Positions 1 to 7,412 of a stretch of DNA of 64,000 nt are shown in pieces. The notes below the pieces were generated by a model, which saw only the letters and a list, made by a program, of their open reading frames with translations, had not been told where the DNA came from and made no database searches. This DNA comes from an uncultured Bacilli bacterium (GTDB lineage Bacteria; Bacillota_I; Bacilli_A; RF39; UBA660), in contig CAKOQQ010000002.1 of NCBI GenBank assembly GCA_934101425.1, positions 62,001 through 126,000 of the forward strand, read 5' to 3'. Every line of letters starts with the position of its first letter. Within the stretch, counting starts at the first letter, position 1. The position numbers and the translations under genes were made by a program.

Positions 1-631
1 CTACATTATTTTTGAATTCTTGTTCTAATTTTGAATAAACACTTTCTAATGTTTCTACTTTGTCAAAATCTATTTTTTCTTCAGTAACTGTTTCTGCAAA
101 TTCTTTAGAACATACTAAGTAAGTACATTTTTTTGCTAAATCTATTATTTCTTTTCTAGGTCTTCCTGCATCTATAATTGATATAGCATCTTTATAAGTA
201 TCAAGTGCTTTCATTGACATTTCATACTCTTGACCATCTACTAATATATAATCAGGAGTAAAATCATAATCAACGTTAGTCATTTTCATTTTGCTTGGTC
301 TATATGTGAATACCGTTCTGCTACCATTTTCTCTATTTGCAATTATAAAACTTGAAGTAGTTATGTGTTTAGCGCTTACTTCTAGATAATCTGTATTTAC
401 ATGAACTTTTTCTAATTCATGTTTAATATTATGTCCATATAAGTCATGTCCTACTATACCAGAAAAATATGTTTCAATTCCCCATTTACCAAGCAAATAT
501 GCAGCATTACTTGCAGGTCCTCCGCCACATTCCACTCTATTTTTAACTCTATTTTTTGTGTTTTCTTTTGGAAATTCTTCTACTAAATATGTTATATCGT
601 ATGCTGCATGTCCAATACAAAGTACTTTCAT
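1..631 (-). CDS. PfkB-family carbohydrate/nucleoside kinase, C-terminus outside window
   Basis: Partial gene: it starts with ATG at 631 and runs off the left edge, so about 210 codons are visible. The protein begins MKVLCIGHAAYDIT and contains GGGPASNAAYLLGKWG, the N-terminal PfkB signature that forms part of the sugar site, followed by a conserved GxVGxDxYG-like turn (GIVGHDLYG). These families phosphorylate a sugar or nucleoside with ATP in the cytoplasm. The second signature with the catalytic Asp and anion hole would lie beyond the window, so completeness and substrate cannot be judged. A GGTGAT ribosome binding site precedes the ATG. The family is secure; ribokinase, fructokinase or adenosine kinase cannot be distinguished. 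Confidence 0.8.
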   Translation of the reverse strand, partial: MKVLCIGHAAYDITYLVEEFPKENTKNRVKNRVECGGGPASNAAYLLGKWGIETYFSGIVGHDLYGHNIKHELEKVHVNTDYLEVSAKHITTSSFIIANRENGSRTVFTYRPSKMKMTNVDYDFTPDYILVDGQEYEMSMKALDTYKDAISIIDAGRPRKEIIDLAKKCTYLVCSKEFAETVTEEKIDFDKVETLESVYSKLEQEFKNNV

Positions 632-653
632 ATTATCACCAATTATATTATAT

Positions 654-683
654 AAAAAAATAAAGATTTTATCAATCTTTATT
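654..683 (-). terminator. Rho-independent terminator after obg
   Basis: On the minus strand AATAAAGATT pairs with AATCTTTATT across a short loop and is followed by a run of T. It overlaps the obg stop codon and separates obg from the downstream kinase gene, which has its own ribosome binding site. AT-rich stem, so moderate confidence. Confidence 0.6.
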
Positions 684-1950
684 TTCTATACTCAAATTCA
701 TAATCTAAGATTTTTACAGTATCTCCTTCTTCAGCACCAAGTTCACTTAGTTTATCATCAATTCCCATTTTTCTTAATTTATTAGCGAATCTATTAACTG
801 ATTCATCTGTATTAAATTTTGTCATTCTGAATAATTTTTCTACTTCTTTTCCTTTAATTAACCAAGCATCTTTTTCCTTTACTATTTCAAATGGTTTTTC
901 ACGTTCAAATTTATATAAGATATGTGATTCTGTTTCATCTTCATTAGTAAGTGGTACTTTTGGAATTTGATCTAACATATCTGCAAGTTTAAAAATTACT
1001 TCTTTTAGTCCTTCATTATTAATTGCTGATATTGGAATTATTTCTTTATTTATTTCTTTTTTAAATTTTTCTAGATTTTCTAATGATGATGGCATATCCA
1101 TTTTATTAGCGATTATTATTTCTGGTTTTTCGATTATACTTTTATTAAAGTTTTCTAATTCTTTTCTTATAATTTTATAATCATTTATAGGGTCTCTTCC
1201 TTCGGTTGCTCCCATATCTATTATATGAGCAATTACTCTTGTTCTTTCAATGTGTTTTAAGAATTTAATTCCAAGACCTTCACCTAATGAAGCTCCTTCG
1301 ATAAGCCCTGGTAAATCGGCTACAACAAAACTTCTATTTTCATCTACTCTAACCATTCCTAAATTTGGACTTAAAGTAGTGAAATGATATGCAGCTATTT
1401 TTGGCTTGGCTGCTGATATTTTTGATATAAATGTACTTTTACCTACAGATGGAAGTCCAACAAGTCCTACATCAGCAAGTAATTTAAGTTCTAATTTTAC
1501 TTTTCTTATTTCTCCTGGTTCACCATTTTCGGCAAATGAAGGAGCTGGATTTGCTTTTGTAGCAAAAGCAATATTTCCTCTTCCTCCACGTCCACCATAT
1601 GCTGCAATTACTTCGTCATCTTTCTTAGTCAAATCTGCAATTACTAGATTAGTATCAACATCAGTTATTATTGTACCTTCTGGAACATATATAACTACAT
1701 CTTTGGCATTTGATCCATGCATTCCTTTGCCAAGACCATTTTCACCTTTATTACCTTTTATAACTTTTTTATATCTTAAATCAAGTAATGTGTTTAATCC
1801 TTCATCTACTTTAAATATGATATCTGATCCTTTTCCACCATTTCCACCAAATGGGCCACCCATTGGTACACATTTTTCTCTTCTAAACGCCATACACCCA
1901 TTTCCACCATTTCCAGCTTCAAGTGTCACTATTACTTCATCTACAAACAT
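679..1950 (-). CDS. obg: GTPase Obg (ribosome assembly)
   Basis: Essential GTPase that binds the 50S subunit during late assembly and links it to stress and GTP/ppGpp level. The 423-residue protein has all three Obg parts: the glycine-rich Obg fold (about 1-158, with several GGxGG turns), a G domain with P-loop GLPSVGKST at 165-173, DLPG at 212-215 and NKMD at 282-285, and a C-terminal OCT domain from about 350. Length is normal for Bacilli. AGGTGAT precedes the ATG. In Bacillus subtilis obg sits just downstream of rpmA in the same rplU-prp-rpmA group; here one small membrane gene intervenes. Confidence 0.97.
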   Translation of the reverse strand: MFVDEVIVTLEAGNGGNGCMAFRREKCVPMGGPFGGNGGKGSDIIFKVDEGLNTLLDLRYKKVIKGNKGENGLGKGMHGSNAKDVVIYVPEGTIITDVDTNLVIADLTKKDDEVIAAYGGRGGRGNIAFATKANPAPSFAENGEPGEIRKVKLELKLLADVGLVGLPSVGKSTFISKISAAKPKIAAYHFTTLSPNLGMVRVDENRSFVVADLPGLIEGASLGEGLGIKFLKHIERTRVIAHIIDMGATEGRDPINDYKIIRKELENFNKSIIEKPEIIIANKMDMPSSLENLEKFKKEINKEIIPISAINNEGLKEVIFKLADMLDQIPKVPLTNEDETESHILYKFEREKPFEIVKEKDAWLIKGKEVEKLFRMTKFNTDESVNRFANKLRKMGIDDKLSELGAEEGDTVKILDYEFEYRK

Positions 1951-1958
1951 TTTATCAC

Positions 1959-2486
1959 CTACTTTATAAATCCATTTTGTACTAGTTTTGTTTCATTTAC
2001 AACAATAAATGCTTTTTTATCTAATTTTTTTATTATTGATGTTACATGAGATAAATTCTTTTTGTCTATTTCTATAAATAACATATATTTATCATTAATA
2101 TTTAATTGGCCTCTCACATCAAGGACTGATACTCCATATCCTTCTTTTCTTATTGCGTCTACTAATTCATCATCATTTTTAGTTAAAATAACTTGTAATG
2201 TTAAATTACCTTGAATAAATTTATCTGATAGCATTCCACCTATATATGTTCCTGTAGCGTATCCGCCAGCATAAGATATAGCAATAAATAAACTATTTAA
2301 AATTCCTGTAAGTTCTGTATTTAAAGCGTCTTTTACTATTAAAAACCATATAAGTACTTCAAAAAAGCCAATTACAGCTCCAATTAAAGTTTTTCCTTTT
2401 ACTACATTGATAGTTCTTATAGTTCCCATTGAAACATCTATTATTCTACAACAAAAAATTTTTATACATAAAAAAACTAGTTCCAT
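1959..2486 (-). CDS. UPF0316 (DUF5698/DUF2179) membrane protein
   Basis: A 175-residue protein with an N-terminal half of hydrophobic helices containing SMGTIRTINVVKGK, typical of the UPF0316/YebE family, and a C-terminal soluble half (about 100-175) like the DUF2179 ligand-binding-type domain. No reaction is established for the family; a role in sensing a small nucleotide has been suggested for DUF2179 domains. It has its own promoter and follows a terminator after rpmA, so it is probably transcribed with obg, whose start lies 8 nt downstream. The ATG at 2486 is preceded by GGTGAT. Confidence 0.8.
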   Translation of the reverse strand: MELVFLCIKIFCCRIIDVSMGTIRTINVVKGKTLIGAVIGFFEVLIWFLIVKDALNTELTGILNSLFIAISYAGGYATGTYIGGMLSDKFIQGNLTLQVILTKNDDELVDAIRKEGYGVSVLDVRGQLNINDKYMLFIEIDKKNLSHVTSIIKKLDKKAFIVVNETKLVQNGFIK

Positions 2487-2502
2487 TCATATCACCATTA
2501 TT

Positions 2503-2531
2503 ATTATAACAATATAATTATTTTTTATCAA
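2503..2531 (-). promoter_or_regulatory. Sigma-A-type promoter for UPF0316-obg
   Basis: On the minus strand TTGATA, 17-bp spacer, TATAAT, with an extended TG one base before the -10. It lies immediately downstream of the rpmA terminator and upstream of the UPF0316 start. Confidence 0.75.
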
Positions 2532-2540
2532 TTAAAACAT

Positions 2541-2566
2541 AAAAAAATAAAAGTAAATACTTTTAT
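2541..2566 (-). terminator. Terminator after rpmA
   Basis: ATAAAAGT pairs with ACTTTTAT across a 4-nt loop, followed by seven T on the minus strand. It overlaps the rpmA stop codon and ends the rplU-prp-rpmA operon. Confidence 0.6.
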
Positions 2567-2850
2567 TTTTCTTCGTATACACTTGCTTGTTTTCTATCTT
2601 TTCCGACTCTTTCGAATTTAACATATCCTGCTACTTTAGCATATAATGTGTCATCTTTTCCAATTCCTACATTATGACCTGGATAAACTTTTGTACCTCT
2701 TTGACGATATATAATTGATCCTCCTGATACATATTCTCCATCAGCAGCTTTTGCTCCTAATCTTTTAGCGATAGAGTCACGACCATTTTTAGTTGACCCT
2801 TGCCCTTTTTTATGAGCAAATAATTGAATATTTAACTTTAATAAATTCAT
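2563..2850 (-). CDS. rpmA: 50S ribosomal protein L27 with cleavable N-terminal extension
   Basis: Ribosomal protein L27, near the peptidyl transferase centre. It has the conserved AHKKGQGSTKNGRDS start of mature L27, but this is preceded by MNLLKLNIQLF. That matches the Firmicutes L27 propeptide (KLNLQFF-A type) which the Prp protease removes; prp is the next gene upstream. An in-frame GTG nine bases earlier lies inside the AGGAGG ribosome binding site, so the ATG at 2850, eight bases after AGGAGG, is the better start (95 aa). The ribosome binding site overlaps the prp stop codon, suggesting coupled translation. Confidence 0.96.
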   Translation of the reverse strand: MNLLKLNIQLFAHKKGQGSTKNGRDSIAKRLGAKAADGEYVSGGSIIYRQRGTKVYPGHNVGIGKDDTLYAKVAGYVKFERVGKDRKQASVYEEK

Positions 2851-2863
2851 CAAGGACACCTCC

Positions 2864-3160
2864 TTATATTTCTACTTTAATATATTTTTTGTAATCTTTT
2901 TCTAATTCTTTTAGCATATCTAACATGTTACCGATAAGTATATCTATTACTTCATTATGTTTATGTATTGTTATTTCTAAACTATTTTTATAACTAACTG
3001 AATCTTTATCTAATTTTAATAAAGCGTTTATTGTAGTTATTACTATAGATGATACTGCAGCACATACGATATCTTTTCCGCTTACACTATAGCCAGCGTG
3101 ACCTATTATATTGATATTTGTAATTTTGTTATCTTTTTCTATAACTTTTACTTTTATCAT
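2864..3160 (-). CDS. prp: Ribosomal-processing cysteine protease Prp
   Basis: Cytoplasmic cysteine protease that trims the N-terminal peptide of L27 in Firmicutes, a step shown to be essential in Staphylococcus aureus. The 98-residue protein carries the two expected catalytic segments: GHAGYSVSGKD (catalytic His near residue 21) and IVCAAVSS (catalytic Cys near residue 33). It sits between rplU and rpmA, the standard position (ysxB in Bacillus), with 1 nt between the rplU stop and its ATG. The L27 encoded next door retains the matching propeptide, so the pair appears functional. Confidence 0.93.
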   Translation of the reverse strand: MIKVKVIEKDNKITNINIIGHAGYSVSGKDIVCAAVSSIVITTINALLKLDKDSVSYKNSLEITIHKHNEVIDILIGNMLDMLKELEKDYKKYIKVEI

Positions 3161-3161
3161 A

Positions 3162-3464
3162 TTATTTTTCTATAATTTTTGTAATTTCAACTTTTGTATA
3201 TGGTTGACGATGACCTTGTGTTTTACGGTATTTTTTCTTAGGATTGTATTTAAACACTTTAATTTTCTTTTGTTTTCCATGTTTAATTACAGTACCCTTT
3301 ACTTGAATATTTTCTAAATAAGGATTTCCTGGTACTCCATTTACCATTAAAACTTTGTCAAAAACAACTTCTTTAGATGGTTCAACATCTAATTTTTCTA
3401 CATAAAGAACTGTCCCTTCTTCAACGTAGTATTGTTTTCCACCTGTTTCAATAACTGCTTTCAT
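3162..3464 (-). CDS. rplU: 50S ribosomal protein L21
   Basis: L21, a 23S rRNA binding protein of the large subunit. The 100-residue length, the start MKAVIETGGKQYYVEEG and the basic C-terminal part with KYRKTQGHRQPYT are characteristic. It is the first gene of rplU-prp-rpmA, preceded by a structured leader and a strong promoter. The ribosome binding site AAAGGAG lies within the end of the leader. Confidence 0.97.
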   Translation of the reverse strand: MKAVIETGGKQYYVEEGTVLYVEKLDVEPSKEVVFDKVLMVNGVPGNPYLENIQVKGTVIKHGKQKKIKVFKYNPKKKYRKTQGHRQPYTKVEITKIIEK

Positions 3465-3480
3465 TTTTTCAACTCCTTTA

Positions 3481-3550
3481 CCTAAGACTCGCCATTAAGG
3501 TGCTACGCTTTAAACCTATTCTGTGCGGTTGTAGAGTAAAGCTCTACACA
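3481..3550 (-). ncRNA. Ribosomal protein L21 leader RNA
   Basis: The 5' UTR between promoter and rplU contains an unusually GC-richer block. On the minus strand it begins with the hairpin GTAGAG-CTTTA-CTCTAC, followed by AACCGCACAGAATAGG and a second half with GCACCTTAATGGCGAG. This resembles the Firmicutes L21 leader (autoregulatory element upstream of rplU) in position and in the CUCUACAACCGCACAGA core as I remember it. A covariance-model search would settle it. Confidence 0.72.
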
Positions 3551-3557
3551 ATAATGA

Positions 3558-3586
3558 ATTTTACCATATATTCTTAAATAAGTCAA
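3558..3586 (-). promoter_or_regulatory. Promoter of rplU-prp-rpmA
   Basis: TTGACT, 17-bp spacer, TAAAAT on the minus strand; the -35 overlaps the end of spoIVFB. It places the transcript start just before the L21 leader. Confidence 0.75.
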
Positions 3587-4281
3587 CGATTTAGGTACTC
3601 TTTTTCTGTTATATACCTGCCATTATCTAAAATTAAGTGCCTATAATCTCTTTTGAAATTTTTTATACTTTTTACTTGTTTAAACTTTTTAAAATTAAAA
3701 CTATATATTTTTCTTTCTAATATAAATTTATTAAATATATATTTATGATTATATAACTGCTTTATGGTATTAAAAAGTAATAAACTGATAATTAATATTA
3801 CAATTAAATTATTATTATAAAAGAAAATTGCTATAAAAGATATATATACACTTATTAAATGGCTTATTTTAAATGGTAGTATTTTATTTAAAAATAAATT
3901 AAGGATTTTATAGCCATCAAGAGGATATATAGGGATTAGATTAAATAACAATAATATTATGGAATACTTTTTATTTGCTATAAAGAAAAGTTGTATTATT
4001 TGAAATATAAATCCTGATATTGAAATTATAAATTCTTCAAAAATAGGTTTATTTATTTTCTCATCAAATATAGTTAAACATCCAAATGGTAATATTATTA
4101 TTTTATCTATTTTCCACTTAAAAAAAAGGCCAGATAAAATATGTCCTAATTCATGAAATAATATAATATTCATAATAGATGCAAATTTATTAAATTCACC
4201 ATTTATTATTATTATAAATATAAATATGTATGTAAATGGATGTATTTTAAATTTGTTCATTATAATCAAGTACTTTGCCAT
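3583..4281 (-). CDS. spoIVFB: SpoIVFB-like intramembrane M50 metalloprotease
   Basis: Site-2-type zinc metalloprotease. In Bacillus SpoIVFB cleaves pro-sigma-K in the forespore membrane. The 232-residue protein is strongly hydrophobic, has the zinc motif HELGH near residues 44-48 and a second LIPIYPLDG segment that supplies the Asp ligand, and a basic C-terminal tail. Context is decisive: it lies directly after a SpoIVFA-like gene and before rplU, exactly as in Bacillus. The ORF overlaps spoIVFA. ATG at 4281 is used here; ATG at 4260 (MNKFKIHPF) fits the Bacillus N-terminus better, and neither has a good ribosome binding site. Whether this organism sporulates cannot be seen. Confidence 0.85.
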   Translation of the reverse strand: MAKYLIIMNKFKIHPFTYIFIFIIIINGEFNKFASIMNIILFHELGHILSGLFFKWKIDKIIILPFGCLTIFDEKINKPIFEEFIISISGFIFQIIQLFFIANKKYSIILLLFNLIPIYPLDGYKILNLFLNKILPFKISHLISVYISFIAIFFYNNNLIVILIISLLLFNTIKQLYNHKYIFNKFILERKIYSFNFKKFKQVKSIKNFKRDYRHLILDNGRYITEKEYLNR

Positions 4282-4804
4282 TCTTTTTATATACTAAATA
4301 TAATTTTTTATTTACACTACCTATTAAAGAACCTTTTTCTATATAGTCATATAATTCTACATTTATATTTTCCATGTTTCCATACCATAAATCTATACCA
4401 TTATATTGCTGTACAACAACTGTTTTACCATATCCCTCTTTTTCTCCTACAAAAACTACTATTCCACCTAACTGACTTGGAACTAAATAATCATCAGTGA
4501 CTGATAATGATACTCCATCTTTATATGATACTTTACTTGAATATACTAATTTTTCATTAAATACCATTTCTTCTTTTATTAAATTATCAAAAGGAATTGG
4601 TTTGCCAAAATATTTTTCATATGTTTTATTTATAGTTGCAAATGTTATATTATTTTCAAATACATATTTATAAAAATTATCCTTAAAATTTTTATTACTT
4701 TTAATTAAAATTAGCGATATTAAAAATAATACTAGTAATAATAGTATTTTACTTAAATTAATTTTATTTGTTTTTTTGGTTTTTATTAAATCTTCGATTT
4801 TCAT
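4247..4804 (-). CDS. spoIVFA: SpoIVFA-like membrane protein with degenerate M23 domain
   Basis: A 185-residue protein with one transmembrane helix (about 20-38) and an extracytoplasmic C-terminal domain containing GKTVVVQQYNGIDLWYGNM, an M23-peptidase-like fold in which the catalytic HxH histidines are absent. This matches SpoIVFA, the regulator that holds SpoIVFB inactive until signalled. The gene lies between mreD and spoIVFB, the place spoIVFA occupies in Bacillus, and overlaps spoIVFB. A GGTGATA ribosome binding site precedes the ATG. Alternative: another degenerate M23 protein, but position and pairing favour SpoIVFA. Confidence 0.8.
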   Translation of the reverse strand: MKIEDLIKTKKTNKINLSKILLLLVLFLISLILIKSNKNFKDNFYKYVFENNITFATINKTYEKYFGKPIPFDNLIKEEMVFNEKLVYSSKVSYKDGVSLSVTDDYLVPSQLGGIVVFVGEKEGYGKTVVVQQYNGIDLWYGNMENINVELYDYIEKGSLIGSVNKKLYLVYKKNGKVLDYNEQI

Positions 4805-4838
4805 ATTATCACCTAGTTTATAGTATTAAAAAAATAAG

Positions 4839-5300
4839 TTACTTAGAACTTATTTTTTTGTAAATTAAAGTCACTATAATTAAATAAATGATATTTATTA
4901 GTACTGATGAATATATACTTTTAAATAAGTAAATAAAGTTAAAATCTATATAATTAAATAATACTAAGATTAAATAAGTGGTAATTCTATATAAAATTAT
5001 TATTGCTAATAATTTTACTATAGTGCTGCTTAATTTATGAGATAAATATATATTAAGTATTTTTATTATAACTGCTAAAAATAAAAATACTAATGAATTT
5101 AATAATATTATATCTGTATATAGTGAATCGTATAAAATACCAATTATTAGTGCAATTAGAAAATATATGTTTTCTTTTTTTTCATAATATTTATATATGT
5201 ATACTAATGATGTTAAGGTAAATAGTGGTATAAGTATTGTATTATTTGTATAAACACTTACTATTCCATCTAATATAAGAGATATTAAAACAAGTATCAT
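4839..5300 (-). CDS. mreD: Rod-shape protein MreD
   Basis: Small integral membrane protein of the elongasome that works with MreC and the cell-wall synthases. The 153 residues are almost entirely hydrophobic with about five transmembrane helices, the usual MreD pattern. Its ATG shares one base with the mreC stop (TAATG), implying translational coupling. mreB, which precedes mreC in Bacillus, is not in this window. Confidence 0.88.
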   Translation of the reverse strand: MILVLISLILDGIVSVYTNNTILIPLFTLTSLVYIYKYYEKKENIYFLIALIIGILYDSLYTDIILLNSLVFLFLAVIIKILNIYLSHKLSSTIVKLLAIIILYRITTYLILVLFNYIDFNFIYLFKSIYSSVLINIIYLIIVTLIYKKISSK

Positions 5301-6133
5301 TAACTTTCCCTTTTTAATACTGTAACATATTCTATGTTATCATAATTAACATCTGTTTTTACATATATAATTTTAGATAATTCAAAATTATCAGTATTTG
5401 ATTCACTTACTTTACCAATTAAGATACCACTTGGAAATATTTCACTCATTCCTGTTGTTGTTACAACTGAATCATTAGGAATATCAATATTATTACTAAT
5501 TCCTTCTATTATATAAGCTTTTTTATCTTTATCATATCCAGTTAATAAACCGTAATAGTATTCATCTGAAACTTTTATTTTTACTGATATTTTCATATTT
5601 AAACTATCAGATGAAAGTAGTTTTACAGTACTAGTTAAAGTTGATGTTTTAATTACTTTACCAATTAGTCCTTTACTAGTTACAACTGCCATATCCGGTT
5701 TTATACCACTATGGCTTCCCTTGTCTATAGATAAAGTATCATAAAAATATCCTACATTTCTATTTATAACTGTTGCATTTAATACTTTATATCCTTCTAA
5801 ATCACTTTTGATATCTAACATTTCTTTGAGTGCTTTATTTTCTTTTTTTAGTTCATCTATTCTAGCTTTATCAAACTCTATACTATCATATTCTTCTTTA
5901 AGTTTGATATATTTATTATATAAATCATCTTTTGTAGTTGTTTTATTTATATTTTTCTTTATAAATCTTACTGGTGAAGATATAACATTACTTACTACAT
6001 ATGTAGAGTCTTTTATAAACTTTTCAAAGAAATTTAAATTTTCTTTTTTCATATTAATACTTATTATTCCAAGTACAATGGCAATAATTAAAAGTATTAT
6101 AACTATTATGTATTTTGTATCTAATTTTCTCAT
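5300..6133 (-). CDS. mreC: Rod-shape protein MreC
   Basis: Elongasome scaffold. The 277-residue protein has a short cytoplasmic start, one transmembrane helix (about 9-27), a coiled-coil segment (about 70-105, rich in Lys, Glu and Leu) and the beta-barrel periplasm-type domain with VINRNVGYFYDTLSIDKGS and TSKGLIGKVI, both typical of MreC. Length is normal. Neighbours radC upstream and mreD downstream match the Bacillus cluster; mreB is missing from between radC and mreC. Confidence 0.93.
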   Translation of the reverse strand: MRKLDTKYIIVIILLIIAIVLGIISINMKKENLNFFEKFIKDSTYVVSNVISSPVRFIKKNINKTTTKDDLYNKYIKLKEEYDSIEFDKARIDELKKENKALKEMLDIKSDLEGYKVLNATVINRNVGYFYDTLSIDKGSHSGIKPDMAVVTSKGLIGKVIKTSTLTSTVKLLSSDSLNMKISVKIKVSDEYYYGLLTGYDKDKKAYIIEGISNNIDIPNDSVVTTTGMSEIFPSGILIGKVSESNTDNFELSKIIYVKTDVNYDNIEYVTVLKRES

Positions 6134-6166
6134 AAGTCACCTATTTTTATTATAATACATTTTTAA

Positions 6167-6850
6167 TTAAATATCATTATTTTCTTTAAAACTATAATAG
6201 TTATTAGTGCCAATTATTATATGATCTATTAAATATACACCAAGTATTTCACCAACGCTTTTTATATTTTTGGTAATATTAAAATCATCATTACTAGGTA
6301 ATGTATTCCCTGTTGGATGATTATGTATGCATATTATATAATTAGCACTTAATAAATACGCTTCCTTAAATATTTCTCTAGGGTGAACTAAACTATAGTC
6401 AACGGTTCCTTTAAATAACATTTTATTATCTATTATTTTTAATTTTTTATTTAAATATATAACATAAAAATATTCTTGTTTCTCATTTTTTAATATATTT
6501 TTATAGTAATTATAAATAGTATTTGCGTTATTAAATGTTGTATTATTTATTGTTTTTATATTATTATTTAATCTACTACCTAATTCTATAGATGCTAATA
6601 TTGTAGAAGCTTTATTTATTCCTATTCCTTTTATAGTTGTTAAATTATTTATTCTTAAATTTGATACATCTTTTATATCTTTTATTTTTGATAAGATAGT
6701 ACCAGCTAGTTCCTTTGAAGAACTATTTTTAGTACCAGTTTTTATTATTATTGCTAGTAATTCTTCATTAGTAAGTGCTTTAGCTCCATTACTTATCATT
6801 CTTTCTATAGGCCTATCATCTACTGGTAAATCTTTAATTTTCACTCCCAT
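6167..6850 (-). CDS. radC: RadC/UPF0758 JAB-domain protein
   Basis: A 227-residue member of the RadC family. The N-terminal half has a helix-hairpin-helix-like region (KGIGINKASTILASIELG) and the C-terminal half is the MPN/JAB domain with HNHPTGNTLPSNDD, holding the HxH...S...D metal ligands of a JAMM-type enzyme. The biochemical role of RadC is not settled; a DNA-repair role is doubtful. It stands in the standard slot next to mreC. The upstream gene overlaps its start by 17 nt. Confidence 0.93.
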   Translation of the reverse strand: MGVKIKDLPVDDRPIERMISNGAKALTNEELLAIIIKTGTKNSSSKELAGTILSKIKDIKDVSNLRINNLTTIKGIGINKASTILASIELGSRLNNNIKTINNTTFNNANTIYNYYKNILKNEKQEYFYVIYLNKKLKIIDNKMLFKGTVDYSLVHPREIFKEAYLLSANYIICIHNHPTGNTLPSNDDFNITKNIKSVGEILGVYLIDHIIIGTNNYYSFKENNDI

Positions 6851-7301
6851 TTAATACCAACTCCTCATATGATGTTAATACTTGATTACAAATTGCATTT
6901 ACAATTGAATTATCAGTAGTTTCTCTTAAGAGCATATCATATTGTTCTAATGTTTCTAAAAATGATTTAGAAGATACTACTATTTCTTCTCTATAATTAT
7001 CATACCCTAATTCTTTCATATTTCCTGCAATCTTTTCATAATTATCCAAATCTTTAGTTATACCATAGTAAACATAGTATTTATCATCTACTACTCTATA
7101 AATATAATAGCTCATTTTAATAGTATGTTCTTTTACGGAATCTAAAGATGAATATATTCCTTGACGTGCAAAATATAAAGTTTCACCTTTTTCAAATACT
7201 GTTTTTAAACTCTTTTTATCACTATATTGATTAAAAAATACTTTAGATAATAAAATACCTGTTATTAGTGCAAGAACTATTGTTAATAAATATTTTTTCA
7301 T
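6834..7301 (-). CDS. Membrane-anchored protein of unknown function, SPOR-like repeat region
   Basis: Not recognised. A 155-residue protein starting MKKYLLTIVLALITGILLS, a single N-terminal membrane anchor, followed by an extracytoplasmic domain. The part YFARQGIYSSLDSVKEHT and the later GNMKELGYDNY have the rhythm of SPOR-type or sporulation peptide-binding repeats, which is only a resemblance. The start at 7301 follows AGGTGAT; a longer in-frame start at 7349 lacks a ribosome binding site. It overlaps radC by 17 nt, so the two are probably co-transcribed. Confidence 0.6.
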   Translation of the reverse strand: MKKYLLTIVLALITGILLSKVFFNQYSDKKSLKTVFEKGETLYFARQGIYSSLDSVKEHTIKMSYYIYRVVDDKYYVYYGITKDLDNYEKIAGNMKELGYDNYREEIVVSSKSFLETLEQYDMLLRETTDNSIVNAICNQVLTSYEELVLNGSEN

Positions 7302-7343
7302 ATTATCACCTACTATATTATAGTCTTTATAGATAGTAAAAAA

Positions 7344-7367
7344 TGTCAAAAAAAGTATAATTTGACA
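7344..7367. promoter_or_regulatory. Inverted repeat joining two divergent -35 boxes
   Basis: TGTCAAA at 7344-7350 and TTTGACA at 7361-7367 form a perfect inverted repeat between divergently oriented genes. Each arm contains a TTGACA consensus -35 on its own strand, so one element may serve both directions or bind a regulator. Confidence 0.5.
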
Positions 7368-7390
7368 GTTTTATTTTTTGGTGTTAATAT
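7362..7390 (+). promoter_or_regulatory. Strong promoter for the putative lipoprotein gene
   Basis: TTGACA, 17-bp spacer, TAATAT on the plus strand: a perfect -35 and a near-perfect -10, 23 bp upstream of the start codon. Confidence 0.8.
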
Positions 7391-7412
7391 ACTTGTACTT
7401 GAGAGGAGATTT

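Noticed and set aside
1406..1969. Long plus-strand open frame opposite obg
   Set aside because: It is the antisense of the Gly-rich part of obg, with no ribosome binding site and no recognisable protein; similar shadows occur opposite mutL, tsf, dnaE and others.
6834..7349. Longer start of the gene upstream of radC
   Set aside because: The extra 16 codons lack a ribosome binding site and run through the promoter region; ATG at 7301 has AGGTGAT.
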